A stretch of DNA of 64,000 bases, taken from the NCBI RefSeq assembly GCF_026627925.1, contig NZ_JAPNLE010000009.1, positions 2,356,001-2,420,000 on the forward strand, written 5' to 3'. The translations under genes were made by a program, and so were the position numbers. Numbering within the stretch: the first letter of the stretch is position 1; the number at the start of each line of letters is the position of its first letter. Below, in pieces: positions 37,161 through 49,370 of the stretch. Source of the DNA: Cupriavidus sp. D39 (lineage in GTDB: Bacteria > Pseudomonadota > Gammaproteobacteria > Burkholderiales > Burkholderiaceae). The notes beneath the pieces were generated by a model. It was given only the letters and a program-made list of their open reading frames with translations. It had not been told where the DNA came from and did no database searches.

Positions 37161-37161
37161 G

Positions 37162-37755
37162 CTAACCGCCCTGCAGCTTCTCGTCGCTGCGCGAGGTGTG
37201 CGTCACCTTGCCGTCGGCGTTGAAATGCACGTTGAAGAACGCCTTCTCCTGCGAGCTTTCCCACCAGCGGTATCCCCACACCTCTTCCTTCTTGAGCGCG
37301 AAAGCTTCCACCTTGGTGGGCTTGCCTACCAGGCGGCGGATATCGTCGCGGCTCATGCCAGCGCGCACGCGCGCGAAGTTCTCCGCGGTCAGCACCTGCT
37401 GGATGGCGCGCACCGTGCCGTCGGCGCCGATCGTCACCATCCAGGTGGTGGCGCCCTCCGGGCCGCGCGGGTACTCCAGGCGACGGCCACCGTCCTCTTC
37501 TTCCCAGGTGATCTCCGGGCGCCCGGCCTGGCGGCGCACGTCTTCCTCGCTGGACTCGCCCACCACGATGCCCTTGAAGAGCTGGCTGTCGGGCTTGACC
37601 GAGTTCCAGGTGGCGCGCGCGGTGTCTCCCGCCTTCTTCATGGCTTCGTCGACCTTTTGCTGGTCGCACCCGAACAGGGCGAGCACGGAGGAAATCAGTC
37701 CCATGGCGGCAAGGCGTCGATAAGACGCGGCAGTGGCGGAGGTGGGGGCACGCAA
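37162..37755 (-). CDS. BamE-like (SmpA/OmlA-type) lipoprotein
   Basis: 197 residues if started at TTG 37755, which gives a basic n-region (SYRRLA) before the hydrophobic segment and lipobox LALFGC (Cys30). Starting at ATG 37704 would leave a signal with no positive charge, so the TTG is preferred though unproved. The mature part has two similar halves, each with a small alpha/beta domain: GIVVGESSEEDVRRQAGRPE and RVRAGMSRDDIRRLVGKPTK, both with the GxSxxDVRxxxGxP pattern of BamE-like proteins. Follows tamB by 18 bp on the same strand, suggesting an envelope-assembly role. Confidence 0.82.
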   Translation of the reverse strand: MRAPTSATAASYRRLAAMGLISSVLALFGCDQQKVDEAMKKAGDTARATWNSVKPDSQLFKGIVVGESSEEDVRRQAGRPEITWEEEDGGRRLEYPRGPEGATTWMVTIGADGTVRAIQQVLTAENFARVRAGMSRDDIRRLVGKPTKVEAFALKKEEVWGYRWWESSQEKAFFNVHFNADGKVTHTSRSDEKLQGG

Positions 37756-37773
37756 ATCAAGGCGCTGCGCGCC

Positions 37774-40700
37774 TCAGGGCCGCGCAGGCGCGGGCGCGTC
37801 CGAGGCGGCGCCAGGCTTGCTGCCTGGCGCTGCGTCCGTTGCAATGCTGTCGGTATCCTGGCTGGCATCGGTCTGGCTCCTCGCGGTTCCGGCGCGGTTG
37901 GACGCGCCCGTGAACAAATTACCCCAACTGTCGAAGCGGCGGTTGAACAGCACCGAAAGCCCGTTGATCGAGCCGCCCTTGGCAATCAGCGACCAGCGCC
38001 GCGAGAATGCCCAGGTCAGCTTGACCACATTGCTGGCGCTGGTCAGGCTCTGCTCGTAGCCCACCGAGATCTTCTCGGTCACGGCCTTGCCCACGCTGAC
38101 CACCTGCTGGTCGTTAAGGCCGGCCGTGCTGGGCCCGATCGAAAACTCGTCGATGCCCAGATGCTGCACGATCCCCTTGCCCGCGCGCCCGCCCAGCATG
38201 CCCAGCGCGGCACCGCCCAGGGCCCCGGCGCTGAGTTGCTGCTGCTGTCCGGCCGCGGCGCCTTCCGCGCCGTAGCCGAACATCAGCCATGACAGCTTAT
38301 CCTCCTCCGGCATATTCGGCTCGGACACCAGCTTGACGCGCGGCAGGCGTACCGTGCCGGTCACCTCCACCCCCGCCGCCACTTCCTGGTTGCGGCGCAT
38401 GGCGCGGATATTGAGGTTGGGATTGTCCACCGGCCCGTTGAAATTGACGATGCCGCGCTCGATGTTGAGCTTGCGCCCGAACGCTTCATAGGTGCCGTCG
38501 GTCACGCGGATGGTGCCGGTGGCGCGCAGCGGCGTCAGCGGCGCGCTGCGCACGCCAAGCTGCCCGCCCAGGCGCAGGTCCGCGCCAGCGCCGCGGAAGC
38601 GGAAATTGTCGCCAAGGTCGAGCGTGAGGTCGATCAGCGGGCTGAAGCGGCTGGCCGGCTTGGCCTCCGGCACCGGCGTGGCCGCGGTCTTGATCTCGCG
38701 CTGGTCGCGCCGGCGCACCACCACCACGTCGTCGCCCAGCTCCGGGGCGCCGGCCTTGGGCAGGTCGAACAAGCCGCGATCCACGCGGAACTTGCCGCGG
38801 ATCACGATCTGCCGGTTCTCATTGGCAATGCTGGCATCGCCGGAAATGATCAGCGTGCGCTCGGGGCTGGCAAAGAGCTGGAGCTTGTCGGCCACGATCT
38901 TGCCGGTCAGGTTGGGATCGGTGTCGCCCAGCTTCACATTGCCGGTGGCCACGATCTTGCCGTCGCCGCCACGGAACTCCACCTGCTTCAGCTCGATGGT
39001 GTTCTGGTCGAGCACCACGTGCACGATGCCATCGGTCAGCCGGATGCCCTCGTCGTACAGCGTAATGGCGATGCCGGTACCGTCGATCGTGCCGGTAACG
39101 AGGGGCTGCCCGACGGTGCCCGCCAGCTGCAGGACTGCCGCCAGCTTGCCATCGAACGCGTATTGCGGGCCGCTCAGCGCCTCCAGCGACTTGATCTTCG
39201 GCACATCCAGCGCGACCTTGCCCGCCAGCGTGGACGCCGGCGTCACCGTCATCAGGCCCTGCTCCTGGATCAGCCCGGCGGACGCATCGACCACCACCTT
39301 GCCGACCCGCGCGGCCTCGATGCCGCCCCTCAGGTTGATGCGGCTGCCGGCAAACTCGGCGCGCAGCACGGATTCGCCCAGGCCCAGTGTGGTGTAGCCC
39401 CGCCCGGCGCTCACCGAGACGTCGCCGCTGCGCCGGCGCAGCTCGGCAAAGCCTGAGGCGGTCTCGGCCAGCGTGATGTTCCAGCGGCCGTCCAGCACCA
39501 GGTCCGAGCGCACCGGCGGCGCTTCGCCGGTCAAGGCCTCGGCCAGGCGCAGCACGTTGGCCATCTGCAGGCCATCCAGGTTGCCCTGGGTGCGGATACG
39601 GCCGTGGTCGAAATCGAAGCTATCCACAGTCACGCGGGCGCGCTCGAACTGCAGGCCGGCCGCGCCGAGGCGCACGCGCTGGTCCGCCACCTGCAGCTGC
39701 GTCGGCGCGATCAGCCGCACGTTGACCGTGCCGCGCTCCTCCAGGGTGAGGATGGTGCCCTTCCAGCCGGCCGCCCCCTGCCAGGCGCCCTGCCCCGACA
39801 AGGCGAGTTGCATCGGCTTGTCGTGCAACGCGCCGGCCGCCTTCAGGTCGAAGGTGTGGCTGGCCTGGGTGCCGCTGAGCGTGGCATCGAGCGTGCGCAG
39901 CGTGGCGACCGGGCCGCGATAGTCGCGGGCGTTCAGTTTCAGCGCGAGCGTGCCGTTCAGCCCCCGCGCAACTCGGCGCTGCCGCTGGCGCTGGCCACGT
40001 GGTGCGGGCCGACCACCAGCGACTTCGCGTCATAGCTGGCCACGATCTCGGGCCGCGCCAGCGTGCCTGTGATGTCCGCGTCGAGCTTGAGCACGCCGGC
40101 CACGCCGAACTTGAGCCGGTCGAGCTGGGGCGCGTCCACGTGCAGCTTCAGGCGGTCGCCGCGCGCGCCAAAGCTGCCATTGAGCTGGGCCTGGTTGCCC
40201 GCCATCTCGAGCGTGGCCTGGCTCGGCAGCAAGCGCTCGCCGTCCAGGCGCAGCTTGCCCTCGCCACGCATCGGCAGCCCCGCATAGACGCTGTCGCGCA
40301 CCGCGAAGTCCAGCGCCACGCGCGGCCCAGGCGCTAGCGTGCCGCTGGTGGTGAAGTCCGCATTGATGCGGCCCGCCGCCACCTCGGCGACGCGCGCCGG
40401 GTCGAAATTCGTCAGCTTGCCCTTGAAGGTGAAGGGCTGCTCGTCCTTGAGCGACAGTTTGCCGTCGGCGTTCAGCGTGCCTGCGCCGATGCCGGCGCGC
40501 AGCGAGGTCACCGTGACCGCCTCGCCGTCCATGTGCGCGTCGGCGAAAAGCTTGTACTCGCCGCCGGCCAGATCCAGCGCCACGCTCTGGCGGCCGGGCT
40601 CCATCCGCAAGCTCACCGGCCCGGACAGGCGCACGCGCTTCAGGCTGCCATAGAGGGCCTGCGGGTCGAGGTTGCGCACGTCGAGGTCGAAGCCGCCGCG

Positions 40701-41939
40701 GCTATCGCGCAGCGCGCCGCCGCCGCGGATCTCGCCGCCGCCAGCCAGCGCCACGTGCAGGTCGCGCACCATCTGCGCCGCCTCGCTGACCTCGATATGC
40801 GCCTGCACCGATTCCACCGGCAGGCGCTCGGCGTCGAGCTTGCCGGCTTCGTGGTTGATGATGCGCACGTCGCCCGCCACGCGCAGGGGCGCTCTGTCGT
40901 GGGCGCTGCCAGGCTTGGCAGCGGGCGCGGAGGCGGGGGTGGCAACTGCCGCTGCCGATGCCGCCGGGGCGCTGGCCGCCGCGGCCGGCGCCGGCGCGGC
41001 CGCGCCATCCACCGGGCGCAACTCAGCCTGCACGGAGAGATTGGCGCGCGGCGCCGACGGGCTGAACAAGCGCGGATTGATGTGCTCGCCGTTGACCAGC
41101 ACATGGGTGAACGGGACCTTGCCAAACGGCGTCAGGTCCGCCTCGGCACGGCCGCGCAGGCGATCGCCGCTGGCTTCGGCTTGCGCGCGCAGGGCGGCAA
41201 GCGAGCCGCTCACATGGGCGCTGATGCTGAAGGATTCCTTCTGCCAGCTGCCCTCCAGCAACGCGGCGCCGTTCAGCGCAAACGGCGCCTGGCCGGCGAT
41301 CTGCGCATTGGCGGCCAGCTTGCCGTATGGCGTGACCAGCCGCTCCACGCTGACGCGGTGGCGTTGCCCGTCGGAATGCAGCGAGCCCGCCAGGTCGCTG
41401 AACACCATCTCGCTGGGCGTGGCCGGCGGCCCTTGGAGCCAGGCCAGGCGGTCCAGCGTGAGCGTATCCACGTCCACCGCCAATGGCAGGTCGAGCGATT
41501 TGGGCAAGGTGGCGGGCGCGCTGTCAGGCGGCGACGGCGGCAAGCGCAGCGTGACGGCGCCAACGCGCAGCGAGCTGACATGCAAGCGGGTCGGCGACCA
41601 GTTGAAGGACCAGTTGCCATCGACACGGTCGACCGTCACGCGCGTCCCGCCGCTGGCAAACACCACATCGCGCAGCCGCAGGCCGTGGGCCACCGTGCCG
41701 CCTTCCAGTTTGCCTGACAAAGCGCCTGCGGACAGGCGCGTGGCCAGCGACCATAGCTGGCGCGTGCCGGCTTCCGTACGCAAGGCCAGCACCGCCGCCG
41801 CAACCCCCGCCAGCACCAGCGCCAGCAGCACCACCGCGCACCACGCCAGCCAGCGCCCGAAGCGCATGCGGCGCGGCCGCGCCGGCCCGGGCGGAACATC
41901 GCCGGGAGCGGGAACGGGAGGCATGTCGGGAATGCTCAT
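37774..41939 (-). CDS. tamB: Translocation and assembly module subunit TamB, split by a frameshift
   Basis: Very long periplasm-spanning protein anchored in the inner membrane that works with TamA in outer-membrane homeostasis or lipid transport. Start ATG 41939, membrane helix about residues 30-52 (WLAWCAVVLLALVLAGVAAA), then beta-rich repeats; the conserved TamB/DUF490 C-terminus covers the last 350 residues (GTIRVTDGTYEAFGRKLNIE). As read, the first frame stops at 39957 after SAELRGG. The second frame resumes LNGTLALKLNARDYRGPVAT and runs to 37774. One extra base in the five-base C run at 39961-39965 joins them as 1388 residues, normal for the family. Confidence 0.9.
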
Positions 41940-42018
41940 GCGGCAAATGCCCTGCAGCTGCGTTGATTGAGGTCGCCGTGCTGGCGGCCGGGCCGCATCG
42001 CCGTGGTCGGAACGATCA

Positions 42019-43905
42019 TCAGAACGCGACTCCCAGCGAGATATGCGGGCGGAACTGCTTCGCCTGGATGCCGTAGCCCACGTCGAGCTGCACCGGCCCC
42101 ACCGGGCTGCGCCAGCGCGCGCCAACGCCCACGCCGTTGTAGAGCTTGACGCCAGTCAGGTTGTCGGTGGCCGTGCCCACGTCCCAGAAGATCGCGGCGC
42201 CCCAGTCATGCAGGAACCAGTACTGGTATTCCAGGCTCGCGGTGCCGAGGTACTTGGCCGGCAGCACGCTGGCGCCGTTGCGGGTGCCGATCGACTGATA
42301 GCCGTAGCCCCGGATCGAATCCGTGCCGCCCGCCCTGAAGCGCAGCGAGGCCGGGACCTTGGTGACGTCGCCGTTGGTGATGTCCGCGCCCAGCTCCAGC
42401 CGGGCCACCACCAGGTCGCGCTTGCCCACCGGCACATACTGGCGGATACGCCCGTACAGGCGGAAGAAGGTTTCGTCGCTCAGCATGTGCTTGGCGGCCA
42501 CGCCCACCTGCGTGCTGATGACGTTGCCGCGACGCGGGAACACCGGGTTGTCCACGTCGCGCCGCGTCCAGGCAAAGGCGGGCACCAGCGCCCGGCTGAG
42601 CTGGCTGTCCTGCCCGAAGGGCTGGAGCTTGTCGTAGTAATAGTCCAGCGACCTGGTGGTGTCGTACTTCTCGCGCGAGCGGGAGCGCTTCAGGCCCGTG
42701 CGCAGGCTGGTCAGGTCGGTGCTTTCCAGGTCGATGGTGCGTTCGTAGCTAGCATAGGCGCTATTGCGGTACGTCTTGCTATCCGGCGGCATCGCGATCT
42801 CGCCGAACGCGTACTGGCGCTTTTGCTCGATGCGCGCCTGCGAATCGAACACCCAGGCACGGTTGAACAGGTTGTAGTAAGCGTAGCGCCCTTCGACCTG
42901 GGCACCGGTATCGGTGGTGTAGCCCACGCCCGACGAGAGCCGATGGACGGGATACTCGCGCACCCGGACATACACGGGCACAGTCACCTTGTCGGCGTTC
43001 ATGTCGACTTTTGGCTCGGCGCTGATGGCGGTGCTCGCTTCGGTGACCTTGCCCTCGGCCGTCGTTTCCTGCTCGCCAAGGTCGATCTGCACATTGGAGA
43101 AGTACGGCTGGTTCTGGATGGCGCGCTGGAATTCCAGCAAGCGCTCCACGCGGTACGGCTCGCCCTCATACAGCGGATTGACGTTGCGGATGATCTGCTC
43201 GGGATAGCGCCGCAGCCCGCTAATCTTCAGCGCCCCCATGCTGTAGGCCGGGCCGCTGGCAAAGCGCGCGCTCAGGTCCGCCGCGTGCTCGTCCGGCTCG
43301 ATGCGGGCTTGCGAGCCGGTCAGGCGGGCGCCATAGTAGGTATGGCTCTGCAGCGCCACCAGCGCATCTTCCTTGGCCTTGTCCCAGTCCGCCTGGCGAA
43401 ACGGCGCGCCCACCGGCAGATCCCACTTGGCCCGGATTTCGGCAATCTGCTCCGGCGACTGGCTGGCGGCCGGGCCGCTCACGCCCACGTCCACCGCACG
43501 AATCACCGTGCGCGCGCCCGGATCCACCGTGATGTGCACGGTGCGCTCGTCGCCGCTGCCGTCCACCTTGGTGGTGGTCTGCGGATCGAAATAGCCTTCG
43601 GTGGAGGTGAACTGGCGGACCTGCTCGCCAACCGTCTCGACCATGTAGTTGAACTGGTCGGGCGAGATATCGTCGCGGGTACGGTAGCGCGACAGGTCCA
43701 GATGGTCCTGCAGGATTTCCTTGATCGGCTTGGGCGCATCCACCTCGACTTTATAAGCGGCGGCGGCGGACCCCGCGGATAGCGCCAGGGCCGCCAGCAG
43801 CGGGCGCACCAGGCAGCGCAGCACGGCCGGCGCCACCGGCAGTCCGCCGGCAGGGGCGGCAAGGCCGGCGAGCATGGTGCGCGGGTTCCCTGGATCCATC
43901 CTCAT
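42019..43905 (-). CDS. tamA: Outer-membrane Omp85-family protein TamA
   Basis: Beta-barrel partner of TamB. A signal peptide (LLAALALSAGSAAAA) is followed by POTRA domains (about residues 50-290) and a 16-strand barrel with the Omp85 signatures GGTDSIRGYGYQSIG and a C-terminal aromatic ending GVAF. The frame is open to 43989. ATG 43905, 43899 and 43875 are all possible starts, none with a strong ribosome-binding site; 43875 has AGGGA eleven bases upstream. Eighty bases before tamB on the same strand. Divergent from the DUF3460 gene. Confidence 0.92.
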   Translation of the reverse strand: MRMDPGNPRTMLAGLAAPAGGLPVAPAVLRCLVRPLLAALALSAGSAAAAYKVEVDAPKPIKEILQDHLDLSRYRTRDDISPDQFNYMVETVGEQVRQFTSTEGYFDPQTTTKVDGSGDERTVHITVDPGARTVIRAVDVGVSGPAASQSPEQIAEIRAKWDLPVGAPFRQADWDKAKEDALVALQSHTYYGARLTGSQARIEPDEHAADLSARFASGPAYSMGALKISGLRRYPEQIIRNVNPLYEGEPYRVERLLEFQRAIQNQPYFSNVQIDLGEQETTAEGKVTEASTAISAEPKVDMNADKVTVPVYVRVREYPVHRLSSGVGYTTDTGAQVEGRYAYYNLFNRAWVFDSQARIEQKRQYAFGEIAMPPDSKTYRNSAYASYERTIDLESTDLTSLRTGLKRSRSREKYDTTRSLDYYYDKLQPFGQDSQLSRALVPAFAWTRRDVDNPVFPRRGNVISTQVGVAAKHMLSDETFFRLYGRIRQYVPVGKRDLVVARLELGADITNGDVTKVPASLRFRAGGTDSIRGYGYQSIGTRNGASVLPAKYLGTASLEYQYWFLHDWGAAIFWDVGTATDNLTGVKLYNGVGVGARWRSPVGPVQLDVGYGIQAKQFRPHISLGVAF

Positions 43906-44130
43906 CGATTGGTGCACGTCACGCAAAGTCGATATTTGACCACACCCGCGCGGCCAGCCTGTCCGGCGCCGCCAAAAAGACCGCCGCAACCGTCACCACA
44001 GCCGCCACCACAACCGTCGCCGAACGCCAGGGCACGGGATGGAAACGGCAGAATCGCGCGCAATCCCGTTGCCAGGCCCGCCGATACGGTAAAATCCTCG
44101 CTGTTTGTTAATTTCACCCTGTTTCCCGCC

Positions 44131-44319
44131 ATGGCTGCCTACGAATCGGATATCACCCAGTTCCTGAAGTCGCTCAAGGACGAGCGCCCTTCCCTGGAAG
44201 CGGAACAACGCCAGGGCCGCGCCCTGCTGTGGGACAAGAGCCCGATCAACCTCGAAGAACGTGCCCGTGCCGACGCCTCGCGCGTGGCGCAAAAGCCGTA
44301 CGTCTACTCGCTGGACTAA
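44131..44319 (+). CDS. DUF3460 family small protein
   Basis: 62 residues, MAAYESDITQFLKSLKDERP..., highly charged and helical, ending QKPYVYSLD. This short conserved pattern is that of DUF3460, widespread in betaproteobacteria and usually beside scpA and panC as here. ATG 44131 is preceded by a pyrimidine-rich stretch without a strong ribosome-binding site. Function unknown. Confidence 0.88.
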   Translation: MAAYESDITQFLKSLKDERPSLEAEQRQGRALLWDKSPINLEERARADASRVAQKPYVYSLD

Positions 44320-44358
44320 AGCCGCACCCGCCCCACCCGAGCGAGCGAGCGCCCCTAG

Positions 44359-46226
<1,868 letters not shown>

Positions 46227-46231
46227 CGAAA

Positions 46232-46258
46232 TCGAGGCCTGAACGACCCAGGCCTCGA
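46232..46258. terminator. Hairpin just after panC
   Basis: TCGAGGCCTG / CAGGCCTCGA, 10-bp perfect stem with a seven-base loop, 5 bp after the panC stop. No T run, so termination is only suggested. Confidence 0.5.
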
Positions 46259-46310
46259 AATGTCACCCCTGTCACCCATGTGAGTGAACTCGCATGGCGC
46301 CGCCTACCGA

Positions 46311-46495
46311 TCGGTGTAGCCGTGATTCCCGCCCCCAAGGCGGAAATCACCCAAGCGCGATGCGAAGCGAGCCGTGAAGGTTTACCTAGGCCGTATGGGG
46401 CGCCTCGGGATTCGGCGAAAAGAGCGGAAAAGAGGGACCCATGTTTGAGTATCGCCTTAAGGCGATGCGAGTTTGGGTCCCGGCCGCTCTTTTCG
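46311..46495. repeat. 185-bp dispersed structured repeat, copy 1
   Basis: Nearly the same sequence as 54800-54984. Part 1 is a hairpin GTGAT...CCGCC / GGCGG...ATCAC (46321-46349). Part 2 is a long palindrome: AAAAGAGCGG / CCGCTCTTTT outside, GGGACCCA / TGGGTCCC within, and ATCGCCTTAAGGCGAT at the centre (46451-46466). It is followed by runs of GCAGTTGCAGTT. The two copies differ in the Part 1 stem while keeping it paired except for one position. It lies between convergent panC and the PepSY gene, in a 348-bp gap with no gene. Confidence 0.82.
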
Positions 46496-46574
46496 CTGCA
46501 GTTGCAGTTGCCTTTGACGTTAAGCCGTTGAATTTGAAGCTGATTCTGCAGTTGCAGTTGCAGCCAACCAGCAA

Positions 46575-47795
46575 TCAAACCTCAACCACCTCCTCCCGCC
46601 CCACCTCAACCTTAACCCCCTTAGCCCTCTCCATCGTCCGCACCACATGCCGCCGATGCCCCCGCCTGCGCTTCCACCAAATCAAAACCCCAGTAACACC
46701 AAACATCAACGGCACCAAACCAAACACCGAAATAAACGCCCGCCCCACCAATCCAAACGCTTCCCCGGTATGCAACGGATACATCCAGTTAAGGAAAGTA
46801 TCCCCAGCCGGCGCATCCATCGGATCGCGAACCCCAAGCCGCTTACCCGTGTGCGCATCCAGCCAGAGCCGGGTCGCGCCACTGCCCTGGCGGACCTCGT
46901 CAGGTTGCCGCAACCGCACCTCAAACGGATCTCCCGCCTTGCGCGGAAAGCTGACCCGCGTCACCAGCGCCGCGGGATAAAGCGCCTGGGCAGCGCTCAC
47001 GGCCTGCGCAGCACCTAGCAACGGCGTACCAGCAGGCGCCGCAGCCGATGCCGGCTTGCCAGGCGGCGATACCGTCATCACGCCAGCCACCATCGGCGTC
47101 ACCCACTTGGGTAAATCCAGGTACCAGCCCGAAAACGCCATCGTAGCCAGCACCGGCGCCGCGAAAATGCCTGCCGTGCGATGCAGCGAATAATTGAAGC
47201 GCGACCACGAGCCTCCATGGCTGATGCGAAACGCATTGAGCACCGCGCGCGGCTTGAGCTTGGGCCACCACAGCACAACCCCGCCGATCACCAGCACCAG
47301 CAGCAGCATCCCGGTGATGCCCAGGATCGTCCGGCCGGTCTCGCCAGAGAGCAGGTAGTGGTGCAACTGGAACAAGGTCGGCAACAGCAGTGGGCGCGAC
47401 AGGCCGGGCTCGCCCCAGACCCGTTCACCCTTCACCGTCAATGTGACGGGATCGACCATTACCTGGCGCGAGCGCCCGGCGTTGGGCGTGCCCTTGAGCG
47501 GGTACCAGGCAATAAACACCTCATGCGGCGCGGACGGCAGCATCAGCAACGTGGGGCGGCCATAGTGCGGGTCGGCCTGCAGGCGGTCAGTGACCGCTTG
47601 CACCGTGGCCGTCGCCACCGGCATGGGGACTTCCGCCGAGGCTGTCAGCAGCTCCGGGTTGAGCATGGCATCCAGCTCGTCGCGCCAGGCAATCACGGTG
47701 CCGGTCAGGCCCAACATGACAAACAGCAGGCCCAGCCACAAGCCGAGGTACAGGTGAATCTTGACGAAAACAACGCGCAGGCGGCCGGTGACCAT
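46575..47795 (-). CDS. PepSY-domain inner-membrane protein (PiuB/PepSY-TM type)
   Basis: 406 residues with about four membrane helices: N-terminal IHLYLGLWLGLLFVMLGLTG (about 13-35), two around 165-185 and 215-235, and a C-terminal one near 360-380 (FISVFGLVPLMFGVTGVLIW). PepSY-type segments lie in the periplasmic loops (RQVMVDPVTLTVKGERVWG, TRLWLDAHTGKRLG). Conserved membrane histidines (KIHLYLG, LHHYLLSGETG, SLHRTAG) could bind haem, as proposed for the iron-regulated PiuB group. Function probably linked to iron or siderophore reduction; that is inference. The C-terminal VEVGREEVVEV ends right beside the repeat. Confidence 0.88.
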   Translation of the reverse strand: MVTGRLRVVFVKIHLYLGLWLGLLFVMLGLTGTVIAWRDELDAMLNPELLTASAEVPMPVATATVQAVTDRLQADPHYGRPTLLMLPSAPHEVFIAWYPLKGTPNAGRSRQVMVDPVTLTVKGERVWGEPGLSRPLLLPTLFQLHHYLLSGETGRTILGITGMLLLVLVIGGVVLWWPKLKPRAVLNAFRISHGGSWSRFNYSLHRTAGIFAAPVLATMAFSGWYLDLPKWVTPMVAGVMTVSPPGKPASAAAPAGTPLLGAAQAVSAAQALYPAALVTRVSFPRKAGDPFEVRLRQPDEVRQGSGATRLWLDAHTGKRLGVRDPMDAPAGDTFLNWMYPLHTGEAFGLVGRAFISVFGLVPLMFGVTGVLIWWKRRRGHRRHVVRTMERAKGVKVEVGREEVVEV

Positions 47796-48027
47796 GGGAA
47801 GCGGGGAGCAGATTGGGGGGTTGGGGGATTGTGGGGTTACGTTTTCGGACCCTATGCCAGCGTGCGCTTAATACGCCACACTACCAAGATGAGAATGCGA
47901 AAGATTCGCGATTCTAACAGGCAGGGCTTGCCCATGCGTGACAAGCGCACGACCGTGGCTGGGCTCGCCTGGATTGCGGCAGAATGTCGATCGTGCCCAT
48001 TGCCGGCCCCGGACTCCCGCCCTGAAG

Positions 48028-48579
48028 ATGCCCCATTCGATCGAATTGCTCCCTGCCGGCCCCCACGATGCCGCGCTGATTGCCGACCTGCACACGCAAA
48101 GCTGGCGCCATGCCTACCGCGGGCTGTTGCCGGCGGATTACCTTGAGCAGGAGGCGCCCGTCCAGCGCCGGCAAGCCTGGCAGGCTCGCCTTGTGGAGGG
48201 CGCCGAAGGGCCGCTGGAAGTCACGCTCGTGCGCGTGGACGGCACGCCGGCCGGCTTTGCCTGCCTGCAACCCGAGGCCAAGCCGCAATATGGCGTGTAC
48301 CTAGATAACCTGCATGTGCTGCCGGGATGGCACGGACTGGGGCTTGGCAAGCGCCTCTTCGCCCATTGCGCGCGGCGTGCCGCCAGCGGCTGGCCAGGGC
48401 AGCCCCTTTTCCTCTATGTACTGGAAGGCAACACCCAGGCGCGCGAATTCTATCGGCGCCTGGACGGCCTGGAGAGCGAGGTGTTCGACGACCAGTTTCC
48501 CGGCGCCGATCTGATCGTGGCCGTGCGCCGCGTGAGCTGGCCGTCGGTGGATGCCCTGCTCAGGCGGCTGGACGCCTAG
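48028..48579 (+). CDS. GNAT-family N-acetyltransferase
   Basis: 183 residues from ATG 48028 (MPHSIELLPAGPHDAALIAD). GNAT fold with acetyl-CoA loop VLPGWHGLGLGKRLFAHCAR (Q/RxxGxG/A pattern) and the C-terminal YVLEGNTQAREFYRRLDG block. Substrate unknown. Its last 20 bp overlap the end of the convergent ParA-like gene. Confidence 0.9.
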   Translation: MPHSIELLPAGPHDAALIADLHTQSWRHAYRGLLPADYLEQEAPVQRRQAWQARLVEGAEGPLEVTLVRVDGTPAGFACLQPEAKPQYGVYLDNLHVLPGWHGLGLGKRLFAHCARRAASGWPGQPLFLYVLEGNTQAREFYRRLDGLESEVFDDQFPGADLIVAVRRVSWPSVDALLRRLDA

Positions 48580-49210
48580 CCAGCGCCGGCTGCTCCAGCC
48601 AGCCAATGATCGGCTGCCACTGCTCCCAGTCCCGCGCCACGCGTGACGGCGCCACATCCCACAGCGTCAGGCCGTGCGCGGCAAGCTGCACGTAGTTCTG
48701 GGTATCGCGCAGGAAGCCAAGCACCGGCAGCCCCAGCTCCGCGACAAAGCGCTGCAGCTGCTCGGCCGCGCGGGTGCGCAGGTCGACCCGCATGCCGATC
48801 ACACCCACCTCCACCTCGCCGTGGCGCACGCGCTTGTCGTCGGCGAGCCGGGTAAGGAAGTCCTGGGTGGCGAGGATATCGAACAAGGACGGTTGCAGCG
48901 GCACCACTACGCGGTGGGCCAATTTCATCACATCGTTGAAGCGCCAGCCGTGCAGGCCGGCCGGGGTGTCCAGCACCACGTGGGAGGTGCCTTTGGGCGG
49001 GCGCGCGATCTGGTCGGCGCTGATGTCCCAGGTGCGGATGGCCGGCGCCGAGGCCGGGCGCAAGCCCAGCCAGGCCCGTGATGACTGCTGCCGGTCCGTG
49101 TCGCCCAGCATCACGGCGTGGCCGGTGCTGGCGAAGTAGCCCGCCAGGTTGGTGGCCAGCGTGGTCTTGCCTACGCCGCCTTTGGGATTGGCGATCATGA
49201 CTACGGGCAT
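48560..49210 (-). CDS. Orphan ParA/MinD-like ATPase
   Basis: 216 residues from ATG 49210, preceded by GGAGACAACC. Deviant Walker A MIANPKGGVGKTTLATNLAG, DTDRQQSS switch region, and VVLDTPAGLHG Walker B. Short, without an N-terminal DNA-binding helix and without a parB partner nearby. Such chromosomal orphans position various cargos or have unknown roles. Converges with the acetyltransferase gene and overlaps it by 20 bp. No visible link to the cobalamin genes that follow. Confidence 0.9.
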   Translation of the reverse strand: MPVVMIANPKGGVGKTTLATNLAGYFASTGHAVMLGDTDRQQSSRAWLGLRPASAPAIRTWDISADQIARPPKGTSHVVLDTPAGLHGWRFNDVMKLAHRVVVPLQPSLFDILATQDFLTRLADDKRVRHGEVEVGVIGMRVDLRTRAAEQLQRFVAELGLPVLGFLRDTQNYVQLAAHGLTLWDVAPSRVARDWEQWQPIIGWLEQPALARRPAA

Positions 49211-49370
49211 GGTTGTCTCCGCAATGGCTTTCCATGGCGGCGCTGCCGGCGGGCGCGCCGCTCCGGGTTCCGCCATGGCCCTGCCATTTGTCGCGACCGG
49301 GCCCTGGCGGAGCGGGCCCGCCTGCGAGTTTAGCAGTTGCCGCGTGTCGGCGGCTGGGGCGGCTGGGCGG

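Noticed and set aside
43902..44132. Minus-strand 76-codon frame with a Gly/Cys-rich GDGCGGGCGDGCGG stretch
   Set aside because: Tempting as a small Cys-rich peptide, but it lies across the tamA/DUF3460 divergent gap, lacks a ribosome-binding site, and the Gly/Cys pattern follows from a short GGTGGCGGC-like simple repeat in the DNA.
46230..46570. CRISPR array or tandem repeat array
   Set aside because: The GCAGTTGCAGTT runs are short simple repeats without regular spacers, and the larger unit occurs once here and once 8.5 kb away, not in an array.
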